A stretch of 64,000 bases of DNA from Dyadobacter sp. CY326 (GCF_021390515.1 NZ_JAJUXI010000014.1:124001-188000); one strand, 5' to 3'. Counted from the first letter of the stretch, positions 1 to 9,169 are shown. Numbers and translations: made by a program. Notes: generated by a model from the letters alone, not told the origin.

Positions 1-173
1 TTGTAAGTGTAGCTGTGTGTAGTGCAAAAAACCAGTGCCCCGTCTTGGTAATGGCACGCAATGTTGTTCTTCATGGTTATTAAGAAATTATTAATTTAGT
101 GGGCGACTTACAAAATATCGTACCAGTTACAGAGTCAATGAGTGAAAGGCATTCGGCATTTATTCAGCGGCAA

Positions 174-728
174 CTATTGAGACACCACCGGAACGAAAAC
201 TTCTACGGTCGTGGAATCCGATTCTTTTCCAGTCGACTTTCCAATGCCAAAGTCGCCCCGGTTGACTTTGAATTTCCCGTAAAATTTGGCAGCGCCCGAT
301 TCTTGCTGAAATGAGAATGGAATGGCAATGTCCTTCTTGATTCCATGCAATTCCAATGTTCCGCGTACGACGTAACCTGTGTCTTGTTTTGAAACTTCGG
401 AGGAAGTGAATTTGATTTTCGGAAACTGCTCAGCATCAAACCATTTCTCGCTTTTCGCATGTTTATTTTTAAGGTCGTTGCCTGTTTCAATGGAGGCGAC
501 ATCGACGCTTACATTGAACTTTGCTGCGCCTAAACTGTCTGGATTGAAGCTGATCAGACCTGTTAGATCGGAGAATGAGCCGTGGGCATATTTGCCGTCA
601 AATTTGATTTTGTAGCCGTCTGCAATCTGCCAATTTTTGAGAATAAGATAAGTGAAGGAGCTCAATGTTAGCAGAAAAGCAAGACCTGCGATGCTGTATT
701 TGTTGGAATTGTAAAAGCTGCGGCTCAT
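174..728 (-). CDS. YceI-family lipid-binding-like protein
   Basis: 184 aa. An N-terminal hydrophobic segment (about residues 11-31) acts as a membrane anchor or uncleaved signal. It is followed by a YceI-type beta-barrel pattern: substitution of the starting segment by DGKYAHGSF, then the conserved blocks FDAEQFPKIKF and GTLELHGIKKDIAIPF, and FGIGKSTG near the C-terminus. YceI proteins bind isoprenoid or other amphipathic lipids in the periplasm, and the ligand here cannot be told. ATG at 726-728. The gene stands alone: the 590 bp upstream hold no convincing gene and the 173 bp downstream run to the window edge. Family assignment is firm; the role is not known. Confidence 0.88.
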   Translation of the reverse strand: MSRSFYNSNKYSIAGLAFLLTLSSFTYLILKNWQIADGYKIKFDGKYAHGSFSDLTGLISFNPDSLGAAKFNVSVDVASIETGNDLKNKHAKSEKWFDAEQFPKIKFTSSEVSKQDTGYVVRGTLELHGIKKDIAIPFSFQQESGAAKFYGKFKVNRGDFGIGKSTGKESDSTTVEVFVPVVSQ

Positions 729-1320
729 TGTAATGTTGCTATTTTACTGTTTTTATATTTTGATGGCGACTCGCTGTAATATTTTTTAAAGGCCACTGAG
801 AAATGATGCGCGTGCTCATAAACCGAGAATGTGGGCCACTTCTTCCACAGGCATCGCACAGTCTAGCAGCTATCGCTCAGCGTGCTCCATTCGCTTTTTC
901 TCAAATAATTAAATATCGTTACGCCAAACAGGAACTTGAATCCTTATTTCAGCTTAAATTCATTCAGCAGGCAAACGCGACCCAGTTGTGCAAGACTCAG
1001 ATAAAGGACCTTTTGCAGTACAATTTTTAATGCTATCAATCAGCAATCTCATTGTGGGCGTCACACACAAAATCGTTGTCCCCCGAAGCATAATGATCCT
1101 GCCCCACATCTTGCGGATTGGGATAGTTATTGAATTCGAGGATCTTGGTTAACTTTAAAACGTAAGCCGCCATTTTTAAATCGCTATGCTTTTTATTCAC
1201 ATATTGTTGCCGACAAAAATAGACTGGTTTGCTTATCAAGCCCGATTTGAGTTCGTGAACGGCACAAAATAGATGTCAGATTGAAAATCCGTCTCGCATA
1301 GATTTTAATCCCGATAACCG
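729..1320. other. Gene-poor intergenic stretch
   Basis: About 590 bp between the divergently placed YceI gene and the end of the sulfurtransferase gene. Two short open frames exist: 803-1030 plus (75 codons) and 1036-1239 minus (67 codons, with an alternative internal ATG giving about 45 codons and an acidic end DGHNEIAD-like, actually CDAHNEIAD). Neither resembles a family I know, neither has a convincing ribosome-binding or promoter context, and I would not call them genes. No tRNA, repeat or clear hairpin was seen. The stretch could be decayed coding sequence. Confidence 0.5.
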
Positions 1321-2157
1321 TCAATTTCCTGTTGCAACGGGCCGGTCGTTTCTCGACCATTCACTCCAAGAACCGACATAAAGCGATGCGCCGTCGAGTC
1401 CTGCTTCCGACAGAGCAAGCAATGTGTGACAGGCTGTAACACCGGAACCGCAATGAACGATTACTTTCGTTAAGTCCCTGCCGCCCAATGCACTTTTGTA
1501 TTTTTCTGCCAATTCTTCCGAGGAAAGAAAGTTTCCATCTTTATCCAAGTTTCCTGCAAAAGGTATGTTCTCCGCACCGGGAATGTGTCCCGCTACCAAA
1601 TCAATCGGCTCACTTTCGCCAATGAAGCGATAATTTTCGCGCACATCGATTACAAGAAATTCCGGATTCTCCGCGGATTCCGCAACCTGATCAGCATCGG
1701 CAATGGGCAAAGTCCAATTTGTAAATGGATAATCGGCTGCCGAAGTTGGAGTGGAAATGCCTTTGGAAATGGGCAAATTGGCCTTTATAATTGAATCCAG
1801 GCCTCCGCTCACGACATACACTTTTGCATGACCCGCTGCCTTCAACATCCACCAAAAACGCGCGGCTGCATTCGCTCCTTTTTTATCATCATAAACCAAA
1901 ACCGTCGTTTCTGGCGTGATTCCCAACTTGCCGAGCAGCTTCGCAAATGTGGCAGGCGCTGGCAACGGATGCCTTCCCCCGTGCGCTGCGTTGGGCGTCT
2001 TTTCAGACAGATCTGTTTCAAGATCGGCAAATAACGCGTTTTCTAAATGTGCGGAGCGAAAGCGTTCGAGTGCGTCCGGGCCTCCCCGTGCGTCGATAAT
2101 GACCGTTTTTTCGCTTTCAAGAATGTGCCTGATTTCTTCGGCCCTGATGATTTGCAT
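1321..2157 (-). CDS. Sulfurtransferase (thiosulfate/3-mercaptopyruvate type)
   Basis: 278 aa with two rhodanese domains. The N-terminal inactive domain (about 1-135) includes VLVYDDKKGANAAARFWWML. The C-terminal catalytic domain (about 160-275) carries the active-site loop CGSGVTACH, where the Cys accepts the sulfane sulfur. The CGSGVTA form is typical of 3-mercaptopyruvate sulfurtransferases (SseA-like) rather than classic thiosulfate sulfurtransferases (CRxGxR loop), so mercaptopyruvate is the likelier donor. It is probably cytoplasmic, as no signal peptide is seen. ATG at 2155-2157. Divergent from the GNAT gene at 2310 across a 152-bp gap. Confidence 0.93.
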   Translation of the reverse strand: MQIIRAEEIRHILESEKTVIIDARGGPDALERFRSAHLENALFADLETDLSEKTPNAAHGGRHPLPAPATFAKLLGKLGITPETTVLVYDDKKGANAAARFWWMLKAAGHAKVYVVSGGLDSIIKANLPISKGISTPTSAADYPFTNWTLPIADADQVAESAENPEFLVIDVRENYRFIGESEPIDLVAGHIPGAENIPFAGNLDKDGNFLSSEELAEKYKSALGGRDLTKVIVHCGSGVTACHTLLALSEAGLDGASLYVGSWSEWSRNDRPVATGN

Positions 2158-2309
2158 AAGCTTAGAATTTGGAATGGATGGCTAAAAATAAAGATATTTC
2201 GCACTTCCTGCCTGAAAAAGAAAATTATGCATTTTAAATGGTTAGCAAGAGAAATTTTAGACATTAGCATTCTCGGAAAGCAACTTTTAATGCCAAATTA
2301 GCCTGAAAA

Positions 2310-3110
2310 ATGAGAAGTTCTGAATTCCTCTACACTGACCTGGACCAGTTACCTGCCGTCCAGCCGCCCGATTGGGGCAACCTGATTCCAAGATTTGAAT
2401 ATTTTATTAAATCGCCCCTCTGCCATCCCATTAAAATTATGGAAGGAGCTGATCTTGTGGCTATTGGGACGTCGATCATGCATGCGGACACGGTCTGGCT
2501 TGCGTGCATTGTCGTGCATCCAAATCACCGTAAAAAAGGGCTTGGAAATGAGATCACAGTCGATTTGATCGCTAACATTGATCGGACCAAATTCAAGACC
2601 ATCTATCTGGACGCAACCGAATTTGGTTTTCCTGTTTATAAAAAGCTTGGATTCGAGCTGGAAGCGGTCTATTCGCATATGCACAACAATGGGAATGTTG
2701 TGATTCATGCTGATTCAGAACACATTACTGATTTTGATCCAAAGTATTTGCAGCAAATATTTGACGTGGACCGGCAGGTTTCTGGTGAAGACCGCAGCGG
2801 CGTCCTTTCTGATTTCATCCGGTCCGCAAAGCTTTACGTTGTTGATTTCAAGGTTGAGGGTTTTTACATTCCTGGCTGGGGCGACGCGCCCATTATTGCG
2901 ATCTCGGAACAGGCAGGCGCCGCGCTGATCAGGCGTCGTGCACATGATGAAAAGACTGCGGTGCTTCCGTCCGATAATCTTTTTGCCATTGCAGTGCTTA
3001 ATGAGCTAAATTTCTTTGATTACAGAACTTCGCGCCGCATGTATCTGGGCGAAAAACGTGAATGGAGCCGGACGGGAATTTACAATCGGATTAGCGGACA
3101 ATTAGGCTGA
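2310..3110 (+). CDS. GNAT-family N-acetyltransferase
   Basis: 266 aa. The acetyl-CoA-binding signature is visible at about residues 67-85 (VVHPNHRKKGLGNEITV, the R/QxxGxG/A loop), preceded by a beta strand ACIVVHP and followed by YLDATEFGFPVYKKLGFE, the usual final helix/strand pair of the fold. The C-terminal 130 residues look like a second, degenerate GNAT half with a SCP2-like or unknown partner, a layout common in two-domain GNATs of Bacteroidota. The substrate cannot be inferred. A 39-nt gap separates it from the DUF2059 gene downstream. Confidence 0.85.
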   Translation: MRSSEFLYTDLDQLPAVQPPDWGNLIPRFEYFIKSPLCHPIKIMEGADLVAIGTSIMHADTVWLACIVVHPNHRKKGLGNEITVDLIANIDRTKFKTIYLDATEFGFPVYKKLGFELEAVYSHMHNNGNVVIHADSEHITDFDPKYLQQIFDVDRQVSGEDRSGVLSDFIRSAKLYVVDFKVEGFYIPGWGDAPIIAISEQAGAALIRRRAHDEKTAVLPSDNLFAIAVLNELNFFDYRTSRRMYLGEKREWSRTGIYNRISGQLG

Positions 3111-3149
3111 CACATAACATATTATCACAAAAAATTCAGACTCAAAATC

Positions 3150-3596
3150 ATGAAAAAATTCGTTTTCACAACATTAATAACTTTCGGCGCAATGTTTGTC
3201 TGCAATGCGCAGAGCAACACGGCTTATAAAGCCAAGATGAAGGAGATGTTCGTTGTTTCCGGCTCAGAAGAAAGCTACGAAGCGGCTATCGGGCAAATGT
3301 TTAAGATGTTTAAACAACAGAAAACGACTGTTCCGGACAGTATATGGCAGCAATTTGAAGGTGAATTTATGAAAACGTCGATCGACGACCTGGTCAATAT
3401 GCTGGAACCTGTGTATGTCAAAAATTTAACGCAGGACGATTTGCAGCAACTTATTGCATTCTACAACACGCCTGTCGGCAAAAAATACGCACAAAAAACA
3501 CCGATTCTTATGCAAGAATCAATGCAGGTGGGCCAGCAATGGGGAATGAAGATCGCGCAGGAATTTCAGGAAAAACTGAAAACGAAAGGTTACTGA
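3150..3596 (+). CDS. Secreted DUF2059 protein
   Basis: 148 aa. It has a signal peptide MKKFVFTTLITFGAMFVCNAQ ending in a typical Bacteroidota cleavage site (NAQ/S). The rest is an all-helical DUF2059 domain, whose hallmark LTQDDLQQLIAFYNTPVGKKY lies at about 95-116. The fold is widespread in periplasmic proteins but has no established activity. The stop (TGA, 3594-3596) directly abuts the stop of the convergent thioredoxin-fold gene (3597-3599), so the two genes have no space for a separate terminator. Confidence 0.85.
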   Translation: MKKFVFTTLITFGAMFVCNAQSNTAYKAKMKEMFVVSGSEESYEAAIGQMFKMFKQQKTTVPDSIWQQFEGEFMKTSIDDLVNMLEPVYVKNLTQDDLQQLIAFYNTPVGKKYAQKTPILMQESMQVGQQWGMKIAQEFQEKLKTKGY

Positions 3597-4346
3597 TTAC
3601 CGCAGCACCTGATCGCTGATCGTTGAAAATTCGGTGTGCGGAGCCATCGCTCGGATGTTGCCTTTTTTGTCTAATAAAATAAAAAAAGGCGTTTCACTGA
3701 TTTTATAGCGCTGGTTGAAACCATAAGATTCCGGAACGGGAATGAAGCCACAATTTCGTTTCGGAATCGCTTCAAGACATTCATCTTCGGTGTTGAGCGT
3801 CGTTCCTAGTGAGACGATATCAATGCCTTTTTTCTTGTTTTCGTTAATGAAATCCGAGATCACTTTGGTGCTGGCGAATGTATAAAGCGGTTTTTCAAAC
3901 TTCACCCAAAAACCCAGCAGCACATATTTTCCCTTCAAATTTTCAGAACTGTATTCTTTGCCATCCAAACCTGTCATCACAAACGGCGGCAGGGGCTCCC
4001 CTACTTCTGGCATGAGATCCGAATTTTGCATCACGCCACCGTTACTTTGGATCAGCAACTGACTTTTTTTTACAATTTCAAATGATGACGCTTTGCCATA
4101 TTTGTCAAAGATCGGCTGGGTCCTGTAAACGCCGGGATTTTTCCTAAGCATCTCATCGTAAGCCGTATAAGTGATTCTTTTCCCCGATGCATGATCGTAA
4201 ATCGGAGAGTCTTTCTTCATCACAATCTGCTGGCTGATCTTGCCGTCATAGCGGGTTATCTTGGGTTCCTGAGGCTGGGCTTGTGCGGCACCAAAAACGG
4301 TTACTAAAAGTGTGATTAAAAAAATCTCAGTGCGACCGAAATTCAT
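3597..4346 (-). CDS. Secreted thioredoxin-fold (redoxin/TlpA-like) protein lacking CXXC
   Basis: 249 aa. Signal peptide at 1-23 (ends GAAQAQ). The C-terminal half (about 115-249) is a TlpA/redoxin domain: GEPLPPFVMTGLDGKEY, NLKGKYVLLGFW, then the cis-Pro region SETPFFILLDKKGNI. Where active family members carry WxxWCGPC, this protein reads FWVKFEKPLYTF, so both redox cysteines are missing. It therefore cannot act as a disulfide oxidoreductase and may be a structural or binding protein. The N-terminal 100 residues are of unknown kind. Divergent from the radical-SAM gene; a 20-bp palindrome lies between them. Confidence 0.8.
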   Translation of the reverse strand: MNFGRTEIFLITLLVTVFGAAQAQPQEPKITRYDGKISQQIVMKKDSPIYDHASGKRITYTAYDEMLRKNPGVYRTQPIFDKYGKASSFEIVKKSQLLIQSNGGVMQNSDLMPEVGEPLPPFVMTGLDGKEYSSENLKGKYVLLGFWVKFEKPLYTFASTKVISDFINENKKKGIDIVSLGTTLNTEDECLEAIPKRNCGFIPVPESYGFNQRYKISETPFFILLDKKGNIRAMAPHTEFSTISDQVLR

Positions 4347-4378
4347 CTGGAACGTTTTTATTAATTTGGGATCTTAAT

Positions 4379-4398
4379 AGTATCAATGAATTGATACT
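4379..4398. promoter_or_regulatory. 20-bp palindrome in divergent intergenic region
   Basis: Perfect inverted repeat AGTATCAATGAATTGATACT (8-bp arms, 4-nt centre) between the divergent genes at 4346 (minus) and 4490 (plus). Its size and position fit an operator for a dimeric regulator. It could also be a small hairpin in the leader of either gene. There is no T-run, so a terminator is unlikely. Confidence 0.4.
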
Positions 4399-4489
4399 CG
4401 GCGGCACTAAATTAGCGCAAACAACGTTGATATAACTGTGCAGGCCTTAATAATATTTTAGATCAGGTCAACAAACTGAAAATTATTCT

Positions 4490-5746
4490 ATGTTCGAGCG
4501 GATACGGGAGAAGTTGGGAATTCTGGCGGATGCGGCAAAGTATGACGTATCTTGTTCATCCAGTGGCAGTAACAGAAAAAATGAAAACAAAGGTTTGGGC
4601 GATGCCGAAGGAACCGGCATTTGTCACACATATACAGAGGATGGCCGTTGCGTCTCGTTACTGAAAATCTTGCTAACTAATCACTGTATATTTGATTGCG
4701 CATTTTGCGTATCTCGACGCAGCAATGACATTAAGCGTGCGGCATTTACCGTCGACGAAGTCGTTGAACTGACCATGAATTTCTATCGCCGTAATTACAT
4801 TGAAGGTCTTTTTCTAAGTTCCGGCATTTTCAAGAATGCGGATTATACGATGGAACGTCTGGTTCGAATTGTGAAAAAGCTGCGGAATGAGGAGCGTTTC
4901 AATGGTTATATTCATTTGAAAACCATTCCTGGTGCCAGTGAAGAGCTTTTAAAAGAGGCGGGCCTATATGCAGACCGGATGAGCATTAATCTGGAAATGC
5001 CCACTGAATCGGGTTTAAAATTGCTTGCGCCTGATAAATCGCATGAGGATGTGAAAAAGCCTTTGGAATACATCAGGCAAAATATTGAGCAGCTGAGCAA
5101 TGAAAAAGCATTGATCAAAAGCGTTCCGAAGTTTGTCCCCGCAGGCCAAAGCACGCAAATGGTGATTGGCGCCACGCCCGAGTCGGATAAGGAAATTATG
5201 CATACGGCGAATGCATTCTACAAAAATTTCTCCTTGAAAAGGGTTTATTACTCCGGTTACATTCCCATTAGCGATGACTCCCGCCTGCCCGTAATCGGCT
5301 CGCAGCCGCCTTTGATTCGTGAAAATCGGTTGTATCAAACTGACTGGCTGATGCGCTTTTATGGTTTTGATGTAAAAGAAATTTTAAATGATGCGCACCC
5401 AAATCTGGATGTCGACATTGACCCAAAACTGAGCTGGGCGTTGCGGAATCTGGAACAATTTCCTGTGGATGTTAACACGGCAGATTACCACATGATTCTA
5501 CGCGTGCCTGGCATTGGTGTTGGTTCCGCGTTGAAAATTGTCCAAGCCAGGAAATTTGGGCGGTTATATAAAGATCAGCTGAAAAAAATAGGGCTTTCAT
5601 TCAACAAGGCGAAACATTTCATTCGCTACGCAGACAGTCCCTTGCAGTTGCGCGATTATGAAGCCGGGCACATTAAGGGCGTTATTTTGGCCGAAAGCAG
5701 CAGTAAATATTTGAAGACCGCTAAAAACCAGTTATCGCTCTTTTGA
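4490..5746 (+). CDS. Putative DNA modification/repair radical SAM protein
   Basis: 418 aa. The radical SAM cluster-binding motif CxxxCxxC is at C66, C70 and C73 (CIFDCAFC), preceded by the family block GICHTYTEDGRCVSLLKIL. The C-terminus carries a helix-hairpin-helix DNA-binding motif (VPGIGVGSALKIVQARKFG, about 343-362). This combination matches the family described as putative DNA modification/repair radical SAM protein, genomically linked to uracil-DNA-glycosylase-like proteins (TIGR03916). It overlaps its usual partner gene by one base, so the two are translationally coupled. No UDG-like gene is in this window. The chemistry is unknown. Confidence 0.88.
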   Translation: MFERIREKLGILADAAKYDVSCSSSGSNRKNENKGLGDAEGTGICHTYTEDGRCVSLLKILLTNHCIFDCAFCVSRRSNDIKRAAFTVDEVVELTMNFYRRNYIEGLFLSSGIFKNADYTMERLVRIVKKLRNEERFNGYIHLKTIPGASEELLKEAGLYADRMSINLEMPTESGLKLLAPDKSHEDVKKPLEYIRQNIEQLSNEKALIKSVPKFVPAGQSTQMVIGATPESDKEIMHTANAFYKNFSLKRVYYSGYIPISDDSRLPVIGSQPPLIRENRLYQTDWLMRFYGFDVKEILNDAHPNLDVDIDPKLSWALRNLEQFPVDVNTADYHMILRVPGIGVGSALKIVQARKFGRLYKDQLKKIGLSFNKAKHFIRYADSPLQLRDYEAGHIKGVILAESSSKYLKTAKNQLSLF

Positions 5747-6516
5747 TGGACATTTACGTTTTTGACGGGACACTGGAAGGTTTGCTTACGGCCGTTTTTG
5801 AATGTTATAAGCGAAAATCCGAGGCGGTAAAACTTGTTAGCACGCTGCATTATGTGCCGGATGTTTTCAAGGAAGCATTCACCGTTGTGAGTGACGATTT
5901 GAAGGCCAAGCGTGTCTGGGGTGGATTGGCAAAGAAGCTGGATGCAGTGTGGATGCAGTCCATTTTCAAATCGTTCTTATCCGAGCAGCCAGCCACTTTC
6001 CAGGATCTTTTCGAATTCATCCGTTACATTATCGACAATCCCGCTGGCGCTGAGGCAAATTTTGGCAATAAATATGTGCTGGAAGTTTCACAAATGAGTC
6101 AGAAAGTGCATCGCGAAAAGCACCGCATGGAAGCATTTATTCGCTTTCAGAAAACGGGTGATGGTATTTTTTACGCCCACATTGACCCCGACTTCAATGT
6201 TCTGCCGCTGCTCATCAAGCATTTTAAAAATAGATATGCCGACCAAAAATGGATCATTTACGACTTACGAAGGAAATACGGCCTTTTTTATGATCTCGAT
6301 AAAGTGGAAGAAATCACGTTTGATTTCACCACCGAAATGTCTCCGAGCCTCAATGCGTTGCCGCAAGCCGTTTTAGACCCTACCGAGGAATTATATGCAA
6401 CGCTTTGGAAAGACTATTTCCGCAGCGTCAACATTCCGGCAAGAAAAAACATGAAGCTCCACATCCGGCACGTGCCGAAACGTTACTGGAAATATTTATC
6501 CGAAAAGCAGGAATAA
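5746..6516 (+). CDS. Partner protein of the radical SAM DNA-repair family (TIGR03915/DUF4130-like)
   Basis: 256 aa from the ATG at 5746, whose A is the last base of the upstream TGA (TGATG overlap). A TTG three bases earlier is possible but less likely. The protein starts MDIYVFDGTLEGLLTAVF, characteristic of the family that accompanies the TIGR03916 radical SAM protein. It ends HIRHVPKRYWKYLSEKQE, with the typical LPKRYWKYLxE block. Some relatives are fused to a uracil-DNA-glycosylase domain; this one stops before such a fusion. The coupling strongly suggests a joint function in nucleic-acid metabolism, which remains uncharacterised. Confidence 0.87.
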   Translation: MDIYVFDGTLEGLLTAVFECYKRKSEAVKLVSTLHYVPDVFKEAFTVVSDDLKAKRVWGGLAKKLDAVWMQSIFKSFLSEQPATFQDLFEFIRYIIDNPAGAEANFGNKYVLEVSQMSQKVHREKHRMEAFIRFQKTGDGIFYAHIDPDFNVLPLLIKHFKNRYADQKWIIYDLRRKYGLFYDLDKVEEITFDFTTEMSPSLNALPQAVLDPTEELYATLWKDYFRSVNIPARKNMKLHIRHVPKRYWKYLSEKQE

Positions 6517-6522
6517 GCATTC

Positions 6523-8340
6523 TCATTTCACCTTCGTCCCCAGCCAGTCATTCCTGAATTTCTTCATTTCCTCCGTCGCAGGCAGGTTCGCCTTCTCATT
6601 CAGTTCGACGATCCATTTCGGATTTTCTTTAAGCGTCAACATTCCCATCTTTTTATCATCCCGATGCTGATATTCGATATCGAGTTGCTCGCCAGGTTTG
6701 TGAGCTTTTAATATTGCTGTCAACTCTGCCTGGGTCGCGACGGTCTTTCCATCCACTTTCAAAATCTGATCGTCGATATCAAGCCCAGCAATGTAAAGCG
6801 GCGAATCGATAATTGTATTGGATAGAATCGTCAATTCCGATCCTTCCTTATAGCGCATATCGCCAATCCACGCTTGTCCGGGAAACTGTTTCTTCAAAAC
6901 CAAACCTGCCATTTGAAGCAATGGAGCGTAATTAAATGACTCATGCCCATTGACATATTTATCAAAAAATCCATCAGCAAAAGCTTTATCCTTGCAATAA
7001 GCACCCAGCACTTGCTGCAAATCGCTGACCTGATAAGGAACTTCCGGCTTGCCATGTTTTTGCCACACTGCCTGCATAAAACCGTCCAAAGTCAGTCCGC
7101 GTGTGCGAAGTTCAAGGTCCAGTGCAAGCGCAATGGAGGCGCCATATGGATAATAAGATGTGTACATGTTGGGATAGTTGGTCTTATCAATGGCCACGCC
7201 GGCGTCAACAAAAACGGCATGTGAGCTGGCCTGCACGGGAGAAATGCGCTTCGCACCGGCTGTGTTTTCTTTTGTATTGACCAAAAAACTCAATGTCTGA
7301 CAATAATCTTCCGGCGAATCAAAACTGGCCCGTGCAAGGATCAGATCGCCGTAATATTGTGTAAAACCTTCGGCAAACCAAAGCTCAAAGCTCATATTGC
7401 TTTTCTCGAAATTGAATGGTTCAAGCGTTTTCGGACGAATGCGCTCTACATTCCAGGCGTGAAAAAACTCATGAGAAAATACGCCGAGCAGATTACTCGC
7501 TCCCGTAAAAGCGGTTGGAATGGTGATCATTGTGCTGTTGCGGTGCTCCATCCCGTCACCGCGCACGTAAGGATTAATGCTGGCCAAAAATGTATATTGA
7601 CCAAAATCAAATGCCGGAAACTCACCATAAATTGCCTGTGATTCTTGTGTAACGCGTTTCACCTTCGCCGCAAAACTGTCTGCCAGTGAATCACTTCCAG
7701 CGATTTCCAGCGCCAGCCTGAACTTCGCAGGTTTTTTGTCCGGATTATTTAATGTCCATTCTTTGATTGTCAGCTTGCCTATTTTGACAGGCGAGTCCAT
7801 GAAATATTGCAGTCCGGCTGCCGAGAATGTGTTCGGTTGCTGAGCTGGTTTCAGTTGCGTCGCAATGGTCCACTTGGCGCTTTGCGGCAGATTGAATTTC
7901 ACTTCAATAGGCGCATTCTGCAATTCTGTCACCCACATAAAAGTTGCCGGCATATTTAAATGCACGCTATTTTGATCCAGTCCCGCATAAGTTCCGTCGG
8001 AGTGGTTGGCATAAAGCGTGTAGTGCAATTTAACAAAGCCGTTCAAACCCGAAACTTTGTAAACGTCGCCGTTCGCACGCTGCACCTTGATTTCCGCGCC
8101 TGCTTTGTCAAATGCCTTTACATCATACACATTCTTTCCATATTCATGTGTCGCGTAACGGCCTGGCGATGAGCGGCTCATGCGAAATGTCAGATCCTTT
8201 TTCGGAGCATCGCTAACCGACACGGTGATATTTGCTTCGTGATGGACGAGATTTGGAAAGGAAACTTCGTAATTGAGTTTTTGACCAAAAGCGTAACTAG
8301 CCAAAAGTTGGAGTGAACAAATGCAAAGTAATTTTCTCAT
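6523..8340 (-). CDS. M61-family metallopeptidase with PDZ domain
   Basis: 605 aa. Signal peptide 1-19 (YAFGQ). The N-terminal beta domain (about 20-200) is that of M61 glycyl-aminopeptidase-like enzymes. The zinc motif HEFFH is at 290-294, followed by AWNVERIRPKTLEPFNFE with the third ligand region, then GFTQYYGDLILAR. A PDZ domain occupies about 495-580 (SPLYIAGLDIDDQILKVDGK). Predicted periplasmic or surface peptidase, probably cleaving Gly/Ala-rich substrates as known for the family. Its stop lies 6 bp from that of the convergent gene ending at 6516. Confidence 0.93.
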   Translation of the reverse strand: MRKLLCICSLQLLASYAFGQKLNYEVSFPNLVHHEANITVSVSDAPKKDLTFRMSRSSPGRYATHEYGKNVYDVKAFDKAGAEIKVQRANGDVYKVSGLNGFVKLHYTLYANHSDGTYAGLDQNSVHLNMPATFMWVTELQNAPIEVKFNLPQSAKWTIATQLKPAQQPNTFSAAGLQYFMDSPVKIGKLTIKEWTLNNPDKKPAKFRLALEIAGSDSLADSFAAKVKRVTQESQAIYGEFPAFDFGQYTFLASINPYVRGDGMEHRNSTMITIPTAFTGASNLLGVFSHEFFHAWNVERIRPKTLEPFNFEKSNMSFELWFAEGFTQYYGDLILARASFDSPEDYCQTLSFLVNTKENTAGAKRISPVQASSHAVFVDAGVAIDKTNYPNMYTSYYPYGASIALALDLELRTRGLTLDGFMQAVWQKHGKPEVPYQVSDLQQVLGAYCKDKAFADGFFDKYVNGHESFNYAPLLQMAGLVLKKQFPGQAWIGDMRYKEGSELTILSNTIIDSPLYIAGLDIDDQILKVDGKTVATQAELTAILKAHKPGEQLDIEYQHRDDKKMGMLTLKENPKWIVELNEKANLPATEEMKKFRNDWLGTKVK

Positions 8341-8479
8341 TGCGATAGAAAGGATTTCAGATGGTTGCCTTCAATTTAATGCATATCTCTTAGATTTAAT
8401 ATCAGATCAATTGGAGTGCGTGCATAAATGCCTTATTTTTCCGTTCTTAATGATATTCCAACCCGAAATAACCTTATTG

Positions 8480-9169
8480 ATGAGACAAATTCTTCTGCCC
8501 TTATGCATTATTTTCCTGCTCGTGTCGCAGCGTTCAATGAGTCAAAATAAGACGCTTTTTAATGGAAAAGACCTGAAAGGCTGGCACATTGACGTTCCGG
8601 ACATGGACAAAGATCCGGCTTTGAAATCACCATTCATCATTCGCAACGGACTTCTGGTGAGCCTGGGAACACCCGGCGGGCACATTATCACAGACGACCA
8701 ATACGAAAATTTTCGCTTGACTTTCCAATATCGGTTTGCAGGAAAGCCAGGCAATTGCGGCGCATTGGTTTTTGTTTCCACACCGCGTGCACTTTATGAA
8801 ATGTTTCCAAAGTCCATTGAAGTGCAAATGATGAACCAGAACGCGGGCGATTTTTGGTGCATTCAGGAAGACATCACCGTTCCGGATATGGAAAAAAGGC
8901 GCGGTCCGAAAGAGAAATGGGGCGTCAATGGAGACAAATTAAGAAGGATTCCAAACCTGACGGATGGCACCGAAAAGCCGCTGGGTCAATGGAATTCGAT
9001 GACCATCGAATGCGTTAAAAATTCAATCAAGGTCTGGTTGAACGGAGTGATGGTGAATTATGGTTATAATGCAACAGCCCAAAAAGGCCAGATCGCATTG
9101 CAGTCAGAAGGCTCGGAAGTGGAATTCAAGGAAGTGAAAGTGGCGCCTATTAAATCTCTATCAAAATAA
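8480..9169 (+). CDS. Secreted DUF1080 (3-keto-disaccharide hydrolase-like) protein
   Basis: 229 aa from the ATG at 8480, chosen because it begins a clean signal peptide (MRQILLPLCIIFLLVSQ...MSQ). Longer in-frame starts back to 8321 only add non-signal sequence. The mature part is a concanavalin-like DUF1080 domain: TLFNGKDLKGWHID, GHIITDDQYENFRLTFQYRF, and IALQSEGSEVEFKEVKV at the end. Family members include 3-keto-glucoside hydrolases and carbohydrate-binding proteins of Bacteroidota and Planctomycetes. The stop is immediately followed by the lspA ATG, so the two are probably cotranscribed. Confidence 0.88.
   Translation: MRQILLPLCIIFLLVSQRSMSQNKTLFNGKDLKGWHIDVPDMDKDPALKSPFIIRNGLLVSLGTPGGHIITDDQYENFRLTFQYRFAGKPGNCGALVFVSTPRALYEMFPKSIEVQMMNQNAGDFWCIQEDITVPDMEKRRGPKEKWGVNGDKLRRIPNLTDGTEKPLGQWNSMTIECVKNSIKVWLNGVMVNYGYNATAQKGQIALQSEGSEVEFKEVKVAPIKSLSK

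Noticed and set aside
803..1239. Two small frames (803-1030 plus, 1036-1239 minus)
   Set aside because: No family, promoter or coupling evidence; listed only as content of the gene-poor stretch.
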